Shown in pieces: positions 53,622-64,000 of a stretch of 64,000 nucleotides of DNA. Where the stretch lies: the NCBI GenBank assembly GCA_004173455.1, contig SECL01000014.1, positions 1-64,000 of the forward strand, given 5' to 3'. How positions within the stretch are numbered: the first letter of the stretch is position 1; every line of letters starts with the position of its first letter. The stretch comes from Moraxellaceae bacterium (GTDB lineage: Bacteria; Pseudomonadota; Gammaproteobacteria; Pseudomonadales; Moraxellaceae). Made by a program: the position numbers and the translations under genes. Under the pieces are notes generated by a model, which was given only the letters and a program-made list of their open reading frames with translations, had not been told where the DNA came from and made no database searches.

Positions 53622-55358
53622 GTGCCGCATGAAGTTGATCTGATTATTTTACTGGCTGTGGGTTTTGGACTGGCGCTGGTGTTTGGCTATCTGGCGGCAC
53701 GATTGCGCCTGCCACCCTTGATTGGCTACCTGATTGCCGGAATTATCATTAGCCCCAATACACCCGGCGTGGTGGGTGACATTGCTTTGGCCAACCAGCT
53801 TGCTGAACTCGGCGTGATGTTCTTGATGTTTGGCGTCGGTATGCATTTTTCGTTATCAGATTTACTGGCGGTACGCCGCATTGCCCTACCCGGTGCCATG
53901 CTGCAAATCGCTGTGGCTACCCTAATGGGGATGGGTGTCACCCTGTGGTGGGGCTGGAGCTTTGGGGCGGCACTGGTGTTTGGTTTGAGCCTATCGTGCG
54001 CCAGTACCGTAGTGCTATTGCGGGCACTGGGTGATCGTGGACTGCTGGAATCCGTCAATGGCAAGATTGCAGTCGGCTGGTTGCTGGTAGAAGATCTGGT
54101 CATGGTGCTGGTGCTGGTGTTGCTGCCAGCGACGGCTACGTTACTTGGAGGTGTTGCCCCTGTACAAGCTGGCCATGCAGCCGGTGAACAAAATATCTGG
54201 CTCACCCTGTTGTTGACCCTGCTCAAGGTATCGGCATTTATTGCCTTTATGCTCATCGTGGGTAAACGGCTGATTCCCAAGATCATGCTGCTGGTGGCGC
54301 GGATTGGCTCACGGGAGCTGTTTACCCTAACGGTGGTAGCATCTGCCGTTACCATTGCTTATGGCTCATATGTGCTGTTTGGTGTGTCCATGGCGCTGGG
54401 TGCATTCTTTGCCGGCATGGTGGTGAAAGAGTCTGACTTTAGCCATCGCGCCGAGGAAGAAACCCTACCGCTGCGTGAAATTTTTTCGATCCTGTTTTTT
54501 GTGTCGGTTGGTATGCTGTTTAATCCCAGTATTGTGCTCGAACAGCCGCTACAGATTCTGGCAGTGGTAGCCATTATTATGCTGGGTAAAACACTGGCAG
54601 CCATGGCACTGGTGCTGTTTTTTCGCTATCCCCTCAATACCGCACTTACGGTTGGTGCGTCTTTGGCTCAAATTGGCGAGTTTTCATTTATTCTGGCCAC
54701 ACTGGGTCTATCGCTTAAATTGATTACCCCAGAAGCACAAAACCTGATTCTGGCGGGCGCGCTGATTTCCATTACGTTAAATGCGTTTATGTTTACTGCC
54801 ATTGAACCAGTACAACGTTGGGTACGCGCCCGCTCACATCTGGCACGCCTGCTGGAACGCAGTGGTGATCCGCTGGCCATGCTACCCGATGAGGTAGATC
54901 AATCCTACCTGAAAAATCAGGTGGTGATGGTGGGTTATGGTGAGGTCGGTCGCCGTATTGCCAAATCGCTCTATCAGCAAAATATCCGCGTGGTAATAGC
55001 CGAAGAAAACCGTGAAATTGTCGAAAAGCTGCGTCAAAAAGGTGTTGCCGCCGTTTCCGGTAACGCCACTGAACCTGCCGTGCTGATTCAGGCGCATATC
55101 ATGCATGCTCGCCTGCTGGTAGTATCGCCCATGGATATTTTGTATGTGCGCCGCATGGCCGAAATTGCGCGCCAGCTCAATCCCAATATTGAAATTATGC
55201 TGTGTGCTGAAAGTATTGAGGAAGCCAAGATACTGGAACAGGAAAATATTGGTCGTGTGTATTATGCCAAGCAGGAAATGGCCAGCAATATGACCCATCA
55301 TATTATGGTACAAATGGGTTTTGATGAACGTGAAAATGCGTCAAAAACCGCCCATTAA
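53622..55358 (+). CDS. CPA2-type cation:proton antiporter with TrkA-N domain (YbaL/KefB-like)
   Basis: GTG start; LRLPPLIGYLIAGIIISPNTPGVVGDIALANQLAELGVMFLMFGVGMHFS; QVVMVGYGEVGRRIAKSLYQQNIRVVIAEENREIVEKLRQKG. Confidence 0.9.
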   Translation: MPHEVDLIILLAVGFGLALVFGYLAARLRLPPLIGYLIAGIIISPNTPGVVGDIALANQLAELGVMFLMFGVGMHFSLSDLLAVRRIALPGAMLQIAVATLMGMGVTLWWGWSFGAALVFGLSLSCASTVVLLRALGDRGLLESVNGKIAVGWLLVEDLVMVLVLVLLPATATLLGGVAPVQAGHAAGEQNIWLTLLLTLLKVSAFIAFMLIVGKRLIPKIMLLVARIGSRELFTLTVVASAVTIAYGSYVLFGVSMALGAFFAGMVVKESDFSHRAEEETLPLREIFSILFFVSVGMLFNPSIVLEQPLQILAVVAIIMLGKTLAAMALVLFFRYPLNTALTVGASLAQIGEFSFILATLGLSLKLITPEAQNLILAGALISITLNAFMFTAIEPVQRWVRARSHLARLLERSGDPLAMLPDEVDQSYLKNQVVMVGYGEVGRRIAKSLYQQNIRVVIAEENREIVEKLRQKGVAAVSGNATEPAVLIQAHIMHARLLVVSPMDILYVRRMAEIARQLNPNIEIMLCAESIEEAKILEQENIGRVYYAKQEMASNMTHHIMVQMGFDERENASKTAH

Positions 55359-55433
55359 ATCAGGGTAAATATGGGCTGCCATGCAGTCCTTTATGGTCGT
55401 TTAAAAACCCCTAAACAATGGGTGGCTATAAAA

Positions 55434-55464
55434 AAGAGCGCCTCCATAACCGAGAAGCGCTCTT
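55434..55464. terminator. Terminator between convergent antiporter and hypothetical gene
   Basis: AAGAGCGC ... GCGCTCTT TTTT with A-tract on the other side. Confidence 0.75.
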
Positions 55465-55563
55465 TTTTATATTGCTAATAACTTTTAATTTATCTTTCTA
55501 CTCGGATCTTATCCTAAGCAATAAGACCTGAGCATAAGCTCATATCAATTGAGCTAAAGACTC

Positions 55564-55845
55564 TTAACTGTGATGGGCAGGCTCGACATCAAACACCTCA
55601 GCATGCCAACGTGCAGCCTGTTGTTCCATCAGCATATGAATTGCAGACTGAATCATGTGCTGTCCCAGTGCCTGAGTGCTATCACCTAGCGCTGCTTGCA
55701 CCTGATCTGAAAACTTAATGCTGACTAATGGCTCACTGTCACTACCAGACGGCCGCAGCACCAGCTCACCATCGGCCTGCTGTACCAGTTCCAGCACGGT
55801 TTCGGTTGATTTCAGCAAATCTTTCATTTTTTCAATTGAAGCCAT
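55564..55845 (-). CDS. Hypothetical protein, 93 aa
   Basis: MASIEKMKDLLKSTETVLELVQQADGELVLRPSGSDSEPLVSIKFSDQVQAALGD; no overlapping better ORF. Confidence 0.55.
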   Translation of the reverse strand: MASIEKMKDLLKSTETVLELVQQADGELVLRPSGSDSEPLVSIKFSDQVQAALGDSTQALGQHMIQSAIHMLMEQQAARWHAEVFDVEPAHHS

Positions 55846-56172
55846 TATCTTTTCCCCTACGACAGTCGCAATTGGTATTTATTAATGCAAACATAAGCAC
55901 ATCAGACGAGATGCCTACATTGGGTCCAGGATTGAGATGGGAATATTGAGACTGAAATATTGAGTTGAAATGAGGATTCACTCTCATTGATGCGCTGGTT
56001 AACCACGCTTTCCATTGTCAGCTTTCCATTACCACAACTCATTGACACAACCGTCACAACCCTCATTTTAACAATCGCGTTTAAAACCCATTTGACCGCT
56101 TTACGTTTAATTAAAATGCGATCAATGACCACTTTTTTCAAGGGCTAAAGCGGCTTTTTTATAAAAAACCGC

Positions 56173-56676
56173 CTAAAACTCTACCATTTCATCACGAAAA
56201 CCTTCAATGAGTTGCAATAATTCACGATGCCATTCGCGCAGGATTTGTACATCCGGTAACCAGGCCTGTGGGCTTTGCGTGACCTTGATAATCAGCATGG
56301 ATGAGCTTTCTTGTTCTGGTGCAGGTTCAGGCGGCTCTGGCGCATACTGGCAAAAGTTGTAAGCCCGCTTGAGTTCGGCCAGAAAACCTTGTTGTGACAG
56401 TTGCTCCAAAATACTGATTTCTGGAGAAACCTGCTCCCGTGTGGCCATTTTTTCCTTAATACTGTGTAAGGTTGGGCGTGGGTCATCCAGTCGGTAGTAA
56501 CGCGCCAGTTCCTGTAAAAATGCCACTACGGCACCTTGCAAATGAAATACCGCCGATTCGCGCGCGCCTTGTGCCTGCTGTACCTTGTCGGTTTGCTCCG
56601 CTTGCTGGCAGGCCAGTCGGGCAAAATACAGTTTCTGGTTGGTACGGTCAGCATGGTAGCGGGCAACACGTGACAT
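56173..56676 (-). CDS. Hypothetical helical protein, 167 aa (DUF6586-like by recollection)
   Basis: MSRVARYHADRTNQKLYFARLACQQAEQTDKVQQAQGARESAVFHLQGAVVAFLQELARYYRL. Confidence 0.6.
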   Translation of the reverse strand: MSRVARYHADRTNQKLYFARLACQQAEQTDKVQQAQGARESAVFHLQGAVVAFLQELARYYRLDDPRPTLHSIKEKMATREQVSPEISILEQLSQQGFLAELKRAYNFCQYAPEPPEPAPEQESSSMLIIKVTQSPQAWLPDVQILREWHRELLQLIEGFRDEMVEF

Positions 56677-56698
56677 GATTTCTCTCGGCGCTAAATTG

Positions 56699-56720
56699 GC
56701 TATAATGATTTTATTATAGC
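56699..56720. promoter_or_regulatory. Divergent overlapping -10 elements within a perfect inverted repeat
   Basis: GCTATAAT gatttt ATTATAGC; TATAAT on both strands between divergent genes. Confidence 0.5.
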
Positions 56721-56878
56721 GTGACTATCCGTGCTTTTCATGGTTCAGTGCTTTTCATTTTTGGCCGTTAGTGCTTTGCTGATGTTTTTGGTGATGGCTA
56801 GTTTCAGTGAGTGCTGTTTAAAGCAGCTCATATTTTACGTTTTATATTTTAAGTGCTTCGTTGTTTAGGAAAGTTGAC

Positions 56879-57931
56879 ATGCAAACCCGTTTGACCACAT
56901 TACTGGGTATTGAATATCCCCTTGTTTTATCAGGCATGAGCTGGATTTCTACGCCAGAGCTGGTCGCAGCCGTGAGTGAAGCCGGTGGACTGGGTGTGCT
57001 GGCGCTGGGACCGTTAAGTCCTGAGGAAACTCGCGTGGCCATTCTCAAAATCCGCAGCCTAACCACTAAGCCCTTTGGCGTGGGCTGTACGTTGCTGATG
57101 CCCGGTGCCAAGGAAAATGCTGACGTCGCGCTGGAATTGCAGGTGCCGGTGATTAATTTTTCGCTGGGTAAAGGGGACTGGCTGATTGAGCGTTGTCATG
57201 CTTATGGCGGCAAGGTTATTGCCACCGTGACCACTGCCAAACATGCGCTGGCAGCGCAAGCACAGGGCGCGGATGCTATTATGGCCACCGGTCACGAAGC
57301 CGCAGCGCACGGGGGTGATGTCACGTCATTGGTACTGGTGCCTGCATTGGTCGATGCGATCACAGTACCGGTGATTGCCTGTGGTGGTTTTGCCGATGGC
57401 CGTGGCTTACTGGCGGCTTTAGCGCTGGGTGCATCCGGCATTGCGATGGGATCGCGCTTTGCCACGTGCTTTGAAAGTCCGGTACACCAGCATACCAAGC
57501 AGGCAGTACTGAAAAAGGATCAGCACGCCACCATTTATTCCTCCAACTTTGATGGTCTGCCTGCACGCTATATGCAAACCCCGACGGCGCAGCGCCTGAC
57601 CCGCAAGCCCATGAACTTTTTTGTGGCGGCGTGGCAAGCCATGTTGGCCGCAAGACAACTCAATATTTCACTGTGGAAAATTATGGCAGGGCTGGTGGTA
57701 GAACCGACCAAAATTCGTTTGCTGGCGTGCTTTGGCGCTGCCACCCCACGCCTTAAAGCCGCCACCGAACAAGGTGACTTAAACGCTGGCATGCAGTTTA
57801 TTGGCCAGTCGCAAGGATTAATCCATGACATTCCCACTGCGCAAATTTTGATTGAACGGATTATTGATGAAGCGCGACAGCAAAGCCTTAAGGTCAATGC
57901 CGCGCTGACCCCCGGTGCTATAAAGGGCTAA
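56879..57931 (+). CDS. Nitronate monooxygenase-like flavin oxidoreductase
   Basis: MQTRLTTLLGIEYPLVLSGMSWISTPELVAAVSEAGGLGVLALG; ATGHEAAAHGGDV; VPVIACGGFADGRGLLAALALGASGIAMGSRFA. Confidence 0.88.
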   Translation: MQTRLTTLLGIEYPLVLSGMSWISTPELVAAVSEAGGLGVLALGPLSPEETRVAILKIRSLTTKPFGVGCTLLMPGAKENADVALELQVPVINFSLGKGDWLIERCHAYGGKVIATVTTAKHALAAQAQGADAIMATGHEAAAHGGDVTSLVLVPALVDAITVPVIACGGFADGRGLLAALALGASGIAMGSRFATCFESPVHQHTKQAVLKKDQHATIYSSNFDGLPARYMQTPTAQRLTRKPMNFFVAAWQAMLAARQLNISLWKIMAGLVVEPTKIRLLACFGAATPRLKAATEQGDLNAGMQFIGQSQGLIHDIPTAQILIERIIDEARQQSLKVNAALTPGAIKG

Positions 57932-58053
57932 TTACTCGTGATAACTGCTGAACGGGATGCTGAACAATCTCACACACGAGCACCTTTAAAAACATGGCGT
58001 TTCAAAACAGTGCTTTTCAAAACTAGGCTTTTTAACCCTTAATATAAAGCACA

Positions 58054-58218
58054 TTAGATTTCTTTCATTAGTAGCGCCAAATTGCCTTCGATAAGCTCAG
58101 AAACCATGTCGAAACCACACTTGTGAAAGAAGTCTATTAAGATCAAGTAGCCATAAAGAGGTGGCTTGATCCGTTTTTGCCCAATAAGTGCTGCTATGAC
58201 AATTCCTATCCTAATGGG
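58054..58218 (-). pseudogene. Possible C-terminal gene remnant (GNAT-like tail)
   Basis: Start-less frame PIRIGIVIAALIGQKRIKPPLYGYLILIDFFHKCGFDMVSELIEGNLALLMKEI*; FFHKCGF resembles the GNAT C-terminal FYEKxGF motif. Confidence 0.3.
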
Positions 58219-58492
58219 CTAAACCCACGACTATTGTTACACTTTTTACTTGTAGACTAGAAAAGCTCACAATTTAAACAAAAACGCATAACTATAAATT
58301 TAACAAAATATTGCATGATCAACTAACCAGACCAATACCCTTGCAGGCACGGTTCAACAAGTACGTTAAAAACCATCTGCTTACGAACTGTACCATCCCG
58401 ACCGGTAGTGTTTGACAAAAAATTTGACAAAAACAGGGCTGGCCAACACCGCAATATTAGCGATCTGGCCGCCCGCAACTGGAGAATAACAA

Positions 58493-60043
58493 ATGGCGAT
58501 TAATCCGATTGACCTGCTCAGGGAACGTGTCACGCCCCAAGTCATCCAGCCTGACCCGATTACTGATGCCAGTCAGCATCAGTTTGATAGCAAGGCAGCG
58601 CTGCTGGATCAGTTTTATCCTATTTTACTGGGCATCTTTGCCTATCAGCACAATGCCTTTAATTATGCACTGGAAACCCCCAGCGCCGGATTTGCAGATA
58701 TTTTTCCACAACAGGCCACTAGTGCTTCGTTTAACCAGTTGCTTGAAGAATTTTCAAGACATCATAATTTGCCGGTAGAGACCATTGCGCCGTTACTGGA
58801 CAGTGCGGTTTATCCGAGCGCGCAGGCACTCCGCGATGATATTGCACCAGCAGATGTGGTGGGTTATCTGCACACTTATCTGCCTGTGATTGTCAGTAGT
58901 ATTCCCGCATGGTCTATGGCGGTGTTGGGCAGTCTGGGGCTGGCGGGGTTATTTAAGCCAGAAGCTGATATTCCACCTGCCGCTGAAACGGTGTCTGCGA
59001 CAGAAACCGCACATCATATGCCGGTTGAACCTGCCAACAAAACCTTTCGTGACCAGTTGCCGTGGTGGCTAGGTCTGGCCGCTTTGCTATTGCTGGCGTT
59101 ATTGGCACTTAGAGCTTGCCAGCGTGAAGAAGTCCCACCACCCATGAATACCGCCACGACCACACCTGGTACCAATACCAGCAGCAGTGCTTATCCTGCC
59201 AGTATCAACCTGACTGTGGGCAGCAGTAGTAACCTGCTGGCCTGTAATGCCAATATTGGTGATGCCGTGCTGAATAACCTGATTGGTGGTGCTATTAACC
59301 GTGTGTTTGGTACGCAGTATTCGTGCAATACGCTGGTCAATCCTGCCTATAGCACAACATTACCCGGACAGGACAAAATGGAAACCATCCTTAAACTGGT
59401 GAAGCCTTATCCCAATGCCAGCCTGACCTGGAGTGGTAATCAACTGGTGATCAATGCACCAGATAGCGCTACCATCACTCAACTGGTCGACCAAATCAAG
59501 GCCATTGCACCAGAATTGAGTGTTGCTGCGATTTCACCGCTGGATGTGAATCAGTCTGTCAACAGTAGTATTGAGGCTTCACGCACTGCCTTGAGCAACC
59601 TGTCTAGTCCTGCCCCTGCGGAAGATGTCGCACGCGCACTTAACTTGCAAATCATTAACTTTGCCAGTGATTCAGCGGTGATTCCGGCGGACAACAAGGC
59701 CATTTTGGACATTGCGGCTACCTTGATGAAGCAATCACCAGCCATTGTTCTCATGATTGAAGGCTATACCGATTCAACTGGTGATGCGGTTTATAACAAG
59801 CGTTTGTCTGAACAGCGGGCGCGTGCAGTGGTGGATTATCTGATGAGTCAGGGTGTCGCTGCCAACCAGCTCAGCGCCATGGGCTATGGTCAGGAAAATC
59901 CGGTGGCTGACAACGTGACCGAGCAAGGTAAATTCCGTAACCGTCGTATTGAGTTTAAAGTAGTGAATACCCAAACGGGTAATACCGAGCAAGTGGACGA
60001 ATCTACCGCAGTGACCACTACTGCCGAGCAAGCCAGCCGTTAA
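58493..60043 (+). CDS. Membrane-anchored protein with N-terminal helical domain, one TM, BON-like region and OmpA C-terminal domain
   Basis: TM WWLGLAALLLLALLALRAC; LTWSGNQLVINAPDSATITQLVDQIKAI; OmpA INFASDSAVIPADNKAILDIAATLMKQSPAIVLMIEGYTDSTGDAVYNKRLSEQRARAVVDYLMSQGV. Confidence 0.85.
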   Translation: MAINPIDLLRERVTPQVIQPDPITDASQHQFDSKAALLDQFYPILLGIFAYQHNAFNYALETPSAGFADIFPQQATSASFNQLLEEFSRHHNLPVETIAPLLDSAVYPSAQALRDDIAPADVVGYLHTYLPVIVSSIPAWSMAVLGSLGLAGLFKPEADIPPAAETVSATETAHHMPVEPANKTFRDQLPWWLGLAALLLLALLALRACQREEVPPPMNTATTTPGTNTSSSAYPASINLTVGSSSNLLACNANIGDAVLNNLIGGAINRVFGTQYSCNTLVNPAYSTTLPGQDKMETILKLVKPYPNASLTWSGNQLVINAPDSATITQLVDQIKAIAPELSVAAISPLDVNQSVNSSIEASRTALSNLSSPAPAEDVARALNLQIINFASDSAVIPADNKAILDIAATLMKQSPAIVLMIEGYTDSTGDAVYNKRLSEQRARAVVDYLMSQGVAANQLSAMGYGQENPVADNVTEQGKFRNRRIEFKVVNTQTGNTEQVDESTAVTTTAEQASR

Positions 60044-60068
60044 ATACAAAAAATTGAATGTTTACCCA

Positions 60069-60094
60069 CTCAACCCCCAAAACAGGGGGTTGAG
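60069..60094 (+). terminator. Terminator of the OmpA-domain gene
   Basis: CTCAACCCCC aaaaca GGGGGTTGAG tttttt. Confidence 0.9.
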
Positions 60095-60149
60095 TTTTTT
60101 GGGGCTTAAAAAGATGCTGTGGGTATACTGACCGTTAAGGATAATACCC

Positions 60150-62051
60150 ATGCACCCCACCAAAATAACTACTTCTAAAACCCTGCTCAAAACACTGGCA
60201 TTGTGTACAGCCATCAGCTCCGTGGGTCTAAGCGCCTGCCATGATGACAGTGACGACAGCAACGCCCCCAACAATGCTAATGGCATGGTGACCTTGTCGG
60301 GTACAGCCGCCACTGGCGCAGCCCTTAAAAACGCCAGCGTGACAGCAAACTGCAACAATAATACGGGATTTAGCCAGCCGGTCAGTACGGATAACAATGG
60401 CCAATGGTCTGGGCAAATAATTGCTGCCAATCTTCCGTGTGCCTTGCAAGCCAAAACTGCTGATTTAGCGTTGCATAGCTATGCCGTAGCGGCTGGCAAC
60501 GTCAACATTACACCGCTCACTGATCTCACCATTGCCAAGATTAGCAGGAAAAGACCAACAGACTGGTTCAAGCAATATCAGGTACTGCTGGACACCCAGC
60601 TTAAAACTGCCCTTGCTGAACTCAATCAACAGCTGGCCAGCAAAAACTATTCACTTCCAAATCAGTTCAACCTGTTTACCACGCCATTCAAGATTGGCGA
60701 TGCATTTGATCAGTTACTCGATACGTTTATGGCCGCGATCAGTGCCAGTAGCCTTAAAACCTACAGCACCCTGCTGGATCAAGTGGTGGCCAGTGGCAGT
60801 GTGGCCAGCATTCCCATGGCCATGCCCGTTACTCCGCCAGATAGCAGCAGGTCTTGTGCCAGCAAAAAACTGCCTGTGACCTCCTTAAGCAGCATTACTG
60901 ACTATAGCGGTGAGTACAAGGATAAAGGATTGACGGTATTCAATCTGGATACTGCCACTGGCAAAATTATAGCTGGCAGCAGTACTGCAATGATCAAGGA
61001 AGTGTGCGGCCCCAATGTACAAGCCAATGGCACCAATCATGTGCTGGTCACTGACAAGGGCTATGTCACACTGTTTAAAGACACCGCCGGTAAATACAGT
61101 GCTGAAACAGCCGATTTTGGCGGGTTTTATGGCACAAAAGCCAATACCACCCCAGCGTTATGCGACTCAAATGGCGCAGATGACCGTTTAGGCTTTAAAA
61201 ATGCGCCGCAGGATTTTTGTGGCTTTAGCAAGGCTTCATCAGTGGCCATTACCTCACCTGATATTTATACCTTTTTCAATACGGACAAAACCCAGAACGT
61301 CAAAATCACCGTTGAGAATAAAGTGGTTAAAAGTGTTCAGCTGGAAGACAACAATTATGCCTGGGCATGTGGTGTCGGTACACTGGCCGCCTGTACTGGG
61401 GTGACCTTTGACCAGCGCAATGCCAGTTTTGTCCAGTTTCCTTTTAATTCCACCGTATTAACCCCCATCAATGGCACCCAGAAGCCACTTACTGTGAATG
61501 GCCTGCTGATGCATTTTGGCAATAGTCCAGCGACCCTGACCCCAAATCCAACCAGTTCTGGTTCATGTAAGGGCAACAACAATCCATTGGGTTGTATCAG
61601 CATTACGGGAAACAAAGCGCCTGCCACCAAGTTTGAATTTTTGGGTAAAGCAGATGCCAGTACGACGCCAGTTAAATGCTCAACTCAGCCTGTGGCTTCA
61701 ATTACTGCCAAGTCAACACAACTCCAATACGACGCGGTTAAAACTGCAAACTGCTTTCCAGTAGCAGGTGCAGAAGGCGGTTTATTGCTGGTAGGATCGG
61801 TGGATAATGCAGGCAAAGTGCAGAACAATGTGATCTATCGTTTGGCTCATTACAACCAGAATCTGGGGCTTGCCGATATGATTGAATTCCGATGTGCAGA
61901 TTATAGTCCAACCCCCTCACTGACCTGCGCTGGAATGACAGTTGATGCCGCAACCAGAACCATTAAGTTTGCTGATGTAAAACTGTCGTTAGTGGCGAAT
62001 GGCGGATTAACCAATGAGAATATTAATTTCAATGGCACTCTGAGATATTAA
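60150..62051 (+). CDS. Large predicted lipoprotein of unknown function
   Basis: Signal with lipobox ...SSVGLSAC; VTLSGTAATGAALKNASVTANCNNNTGF; 633 aa. Confidence 0.7.
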   Translation: MHPTKITTSKTLLKTLALCTAISSVGLSACHDDSDDSNAPNNANGMVTLSGTAATGAALKNASVTANCNNNTGFSQPVSTDNNGQWSGQIIAANLPCALQAKTADLALHSYAVAAGNVNITPLTDLTIAKISRKRPTDWFKQYQVLLDTQLKTALAELNQQLASKNYSLPNQFNLFTTPFKIGDAFDQLLDTFMAAISASSLKTYSTLLDQVVASGSVASIPMAMPVTPPDSSRSCASKKLPVTSLSSITDYSGEYKDKGLTVFNLDTATGKIIAGSSTAMIKEVCGPNVQANGTNHVLVTDKGYVTLFKDTAGKYSAETADFGGFYGTKANTTPALCDSNGADDRLGFKNAPQDFCGFSKASSVAITSPDIYTFFNTDKTQNVKITVENKVVKSVQLEDNNYAWACGVGTLAACTGVTFDQRNASFVQFPFNSTVLTPINGTQKPLTVNGLLMHFGNSPATLTPNPTSSGSCKGNNNPLGCISITGNKAPATKFEFLGKADASTTPVKCSTQPVASITAKSTQLQYDAVKTANCFPVAGAEGGLLLVGSVDNAGKVQNNVIYRLAHYNQNLGLADMIEFRCADYSPTPSLTCAGMTVDAATRTIKFADVKLSLVANGGLTNENINFNGTLRY

Positions 62052-62102
62052 TCAACTCACTCATAAGCAAATAATAACGGGACATTTTCGGATGTCCTTG
62101 TA

Positions 62103-63236
<1,134 letters not shown>

Positions 63237-63251
63237 TTACCTGATAACCCC

Positions 63252-63872
63252 TTAAAATAAATGGCGCATGCGCTGTTGCTTGGTAGCCAGATAGCCTGCA
63301 TTCAATGGATTTTGACCCACCATCAGCGGCACACGTTCCACCACATCAATACCCAGTTGCTGTAATGCCTCAACCTTGGCCGGATTATTGGTGACCAGTT
63401 TGAGCTGGCGAATGCCCAGATGATCCAGCATTACTTTGCACATCTCATAAGTTCGCGCATCGGCAGGCAGGTTCAGTAGCAAATTGGCATCTACCGTATC
63501 GTGACCCTGATCCTGTAAGGCATAGGCACGAATCTTGTTGGGCAGGCCAATCCCGCGTCCCTCCTGACGCAAATACAACAAGGCGCCTTTACCAGCTTCT
63601 TCAATCATTTTTAAGGTGGCATTGAGCTGCGGGCCACAATCACAACGCAAGGACGCAAAAGCATCCCCGGTCAGGCACTCAGAATGTAAACGCACCAACA
63701 CGGCATCCGCCTGCACGCCCAGCTGGTTATGCAACAGGCCTTTGGAAAGTGCCACATGTTCCTCACCGGTTGTCGGGTCTTCAAACACCGAAATATCAAA
63801 TTCACCATGGACCGTAGGAAGTTTAGAGGTGGCAACAAATTGTATGGGCACTACATTTTCATCCACAAACAT
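63252..63872 (-). CDS. ribA: GTP cyclohydrolase II
   Basis: [71 protein letters not shown]. Confidence 0.95.
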   Translation of the reverse strand: MFVDENVVPIQFVATSKLPTVHGEFDISVFEDPTTGEEHVALSKGLLHNQLGVQADAVLVRLHSECLTGDAFASLRCDCGPQLNATLKMIEEAGKGALLYLRQEGRGIGLPNKIRAYALQDQGHDTVDANLLLNLPADARTYEMCKVMLDHLGIRQLKLVTNNPAKVEALQQLGIDVVERVPLMVGQNPLNAGYLATKQQRMRHLF

Positions 63873-64000
63873 TCAATTGCCCTAGTATAACGAAAATAAA
63901 CGCTGGATAAACCAAGCTTCTGATTGTTCAGTTACCTTTAACACTACAAAATATTCCAGCCGTTAAATGGCATAATCTGCTAAATTAACAGACAATTAAT

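Noticed and set aside
53726-54355. 209-aa minus-strand ORF inside the antiporter gene
   Set aside because: Antisense shadow; Ser/Thr/Pro-rich composition typical of an opposite-frame reading
62080-62097. GGACAT tttcgg ATGTCC stem after the lipoprotein gene
   Set aside because: Possible weak terminator but short stem and no T-tract; not listed as a feature

Overview
This 64 kb window is mostly core chromosome of a gammaproteobacterium. Gene content and order (str operon, smc-zipA-ligA, HemJ, SMC/ScpAB, otsBA) suggest Moraxellaceae; that placement is inference, as I could not search databases. I saw no CRISPR array, transposase, integrase, prophage, rRNA or tRNA gene. Main clusters are: rpsL-rpsG-fusA-tuf (tuf truncated at the window edge), fabB-hemJ-thiD, acpP-fabG-fabD with rpmF-yceD but no plsX/fabH, scpA-scpB-rluB, otsB-otsA, smc-zipA-ligA, birA-coaX, ffh, cbpA-cbpM, a TetR/aldehyde dehydrogenase divergent pair, rpmB-rpmG, hemF and ribA. 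The least explained loci are: (i) two adjacent paralogous small membrane proteins with a C-terminal two-cysteine domain, tightly coupled to an AmpG/RhtX-like MFS gene (42.2-44.8 kb); (ii) an AT-rich multi-TM pentapeptide-repeat protein beside a secreted protein (36.9-39.7 kb); (iii) an N-cytoplasmic / TM / BON-like / OmpA protein followed by an orphan lipoprotein (58.5-62.1 kb); (iv) an EcsC protein with a long low-complexity tail. Regulatory signals include hairpins at the 5' end of rpsL, between rpsL and rpsG, and between rpsG and fusA, plus a 20-bp palindrome inside a -35/-10 spacer at the TetR/aldehyde dehydrogenase locus. No strong case for a complete new multi-gene system was found; candidates are ranked by interest.
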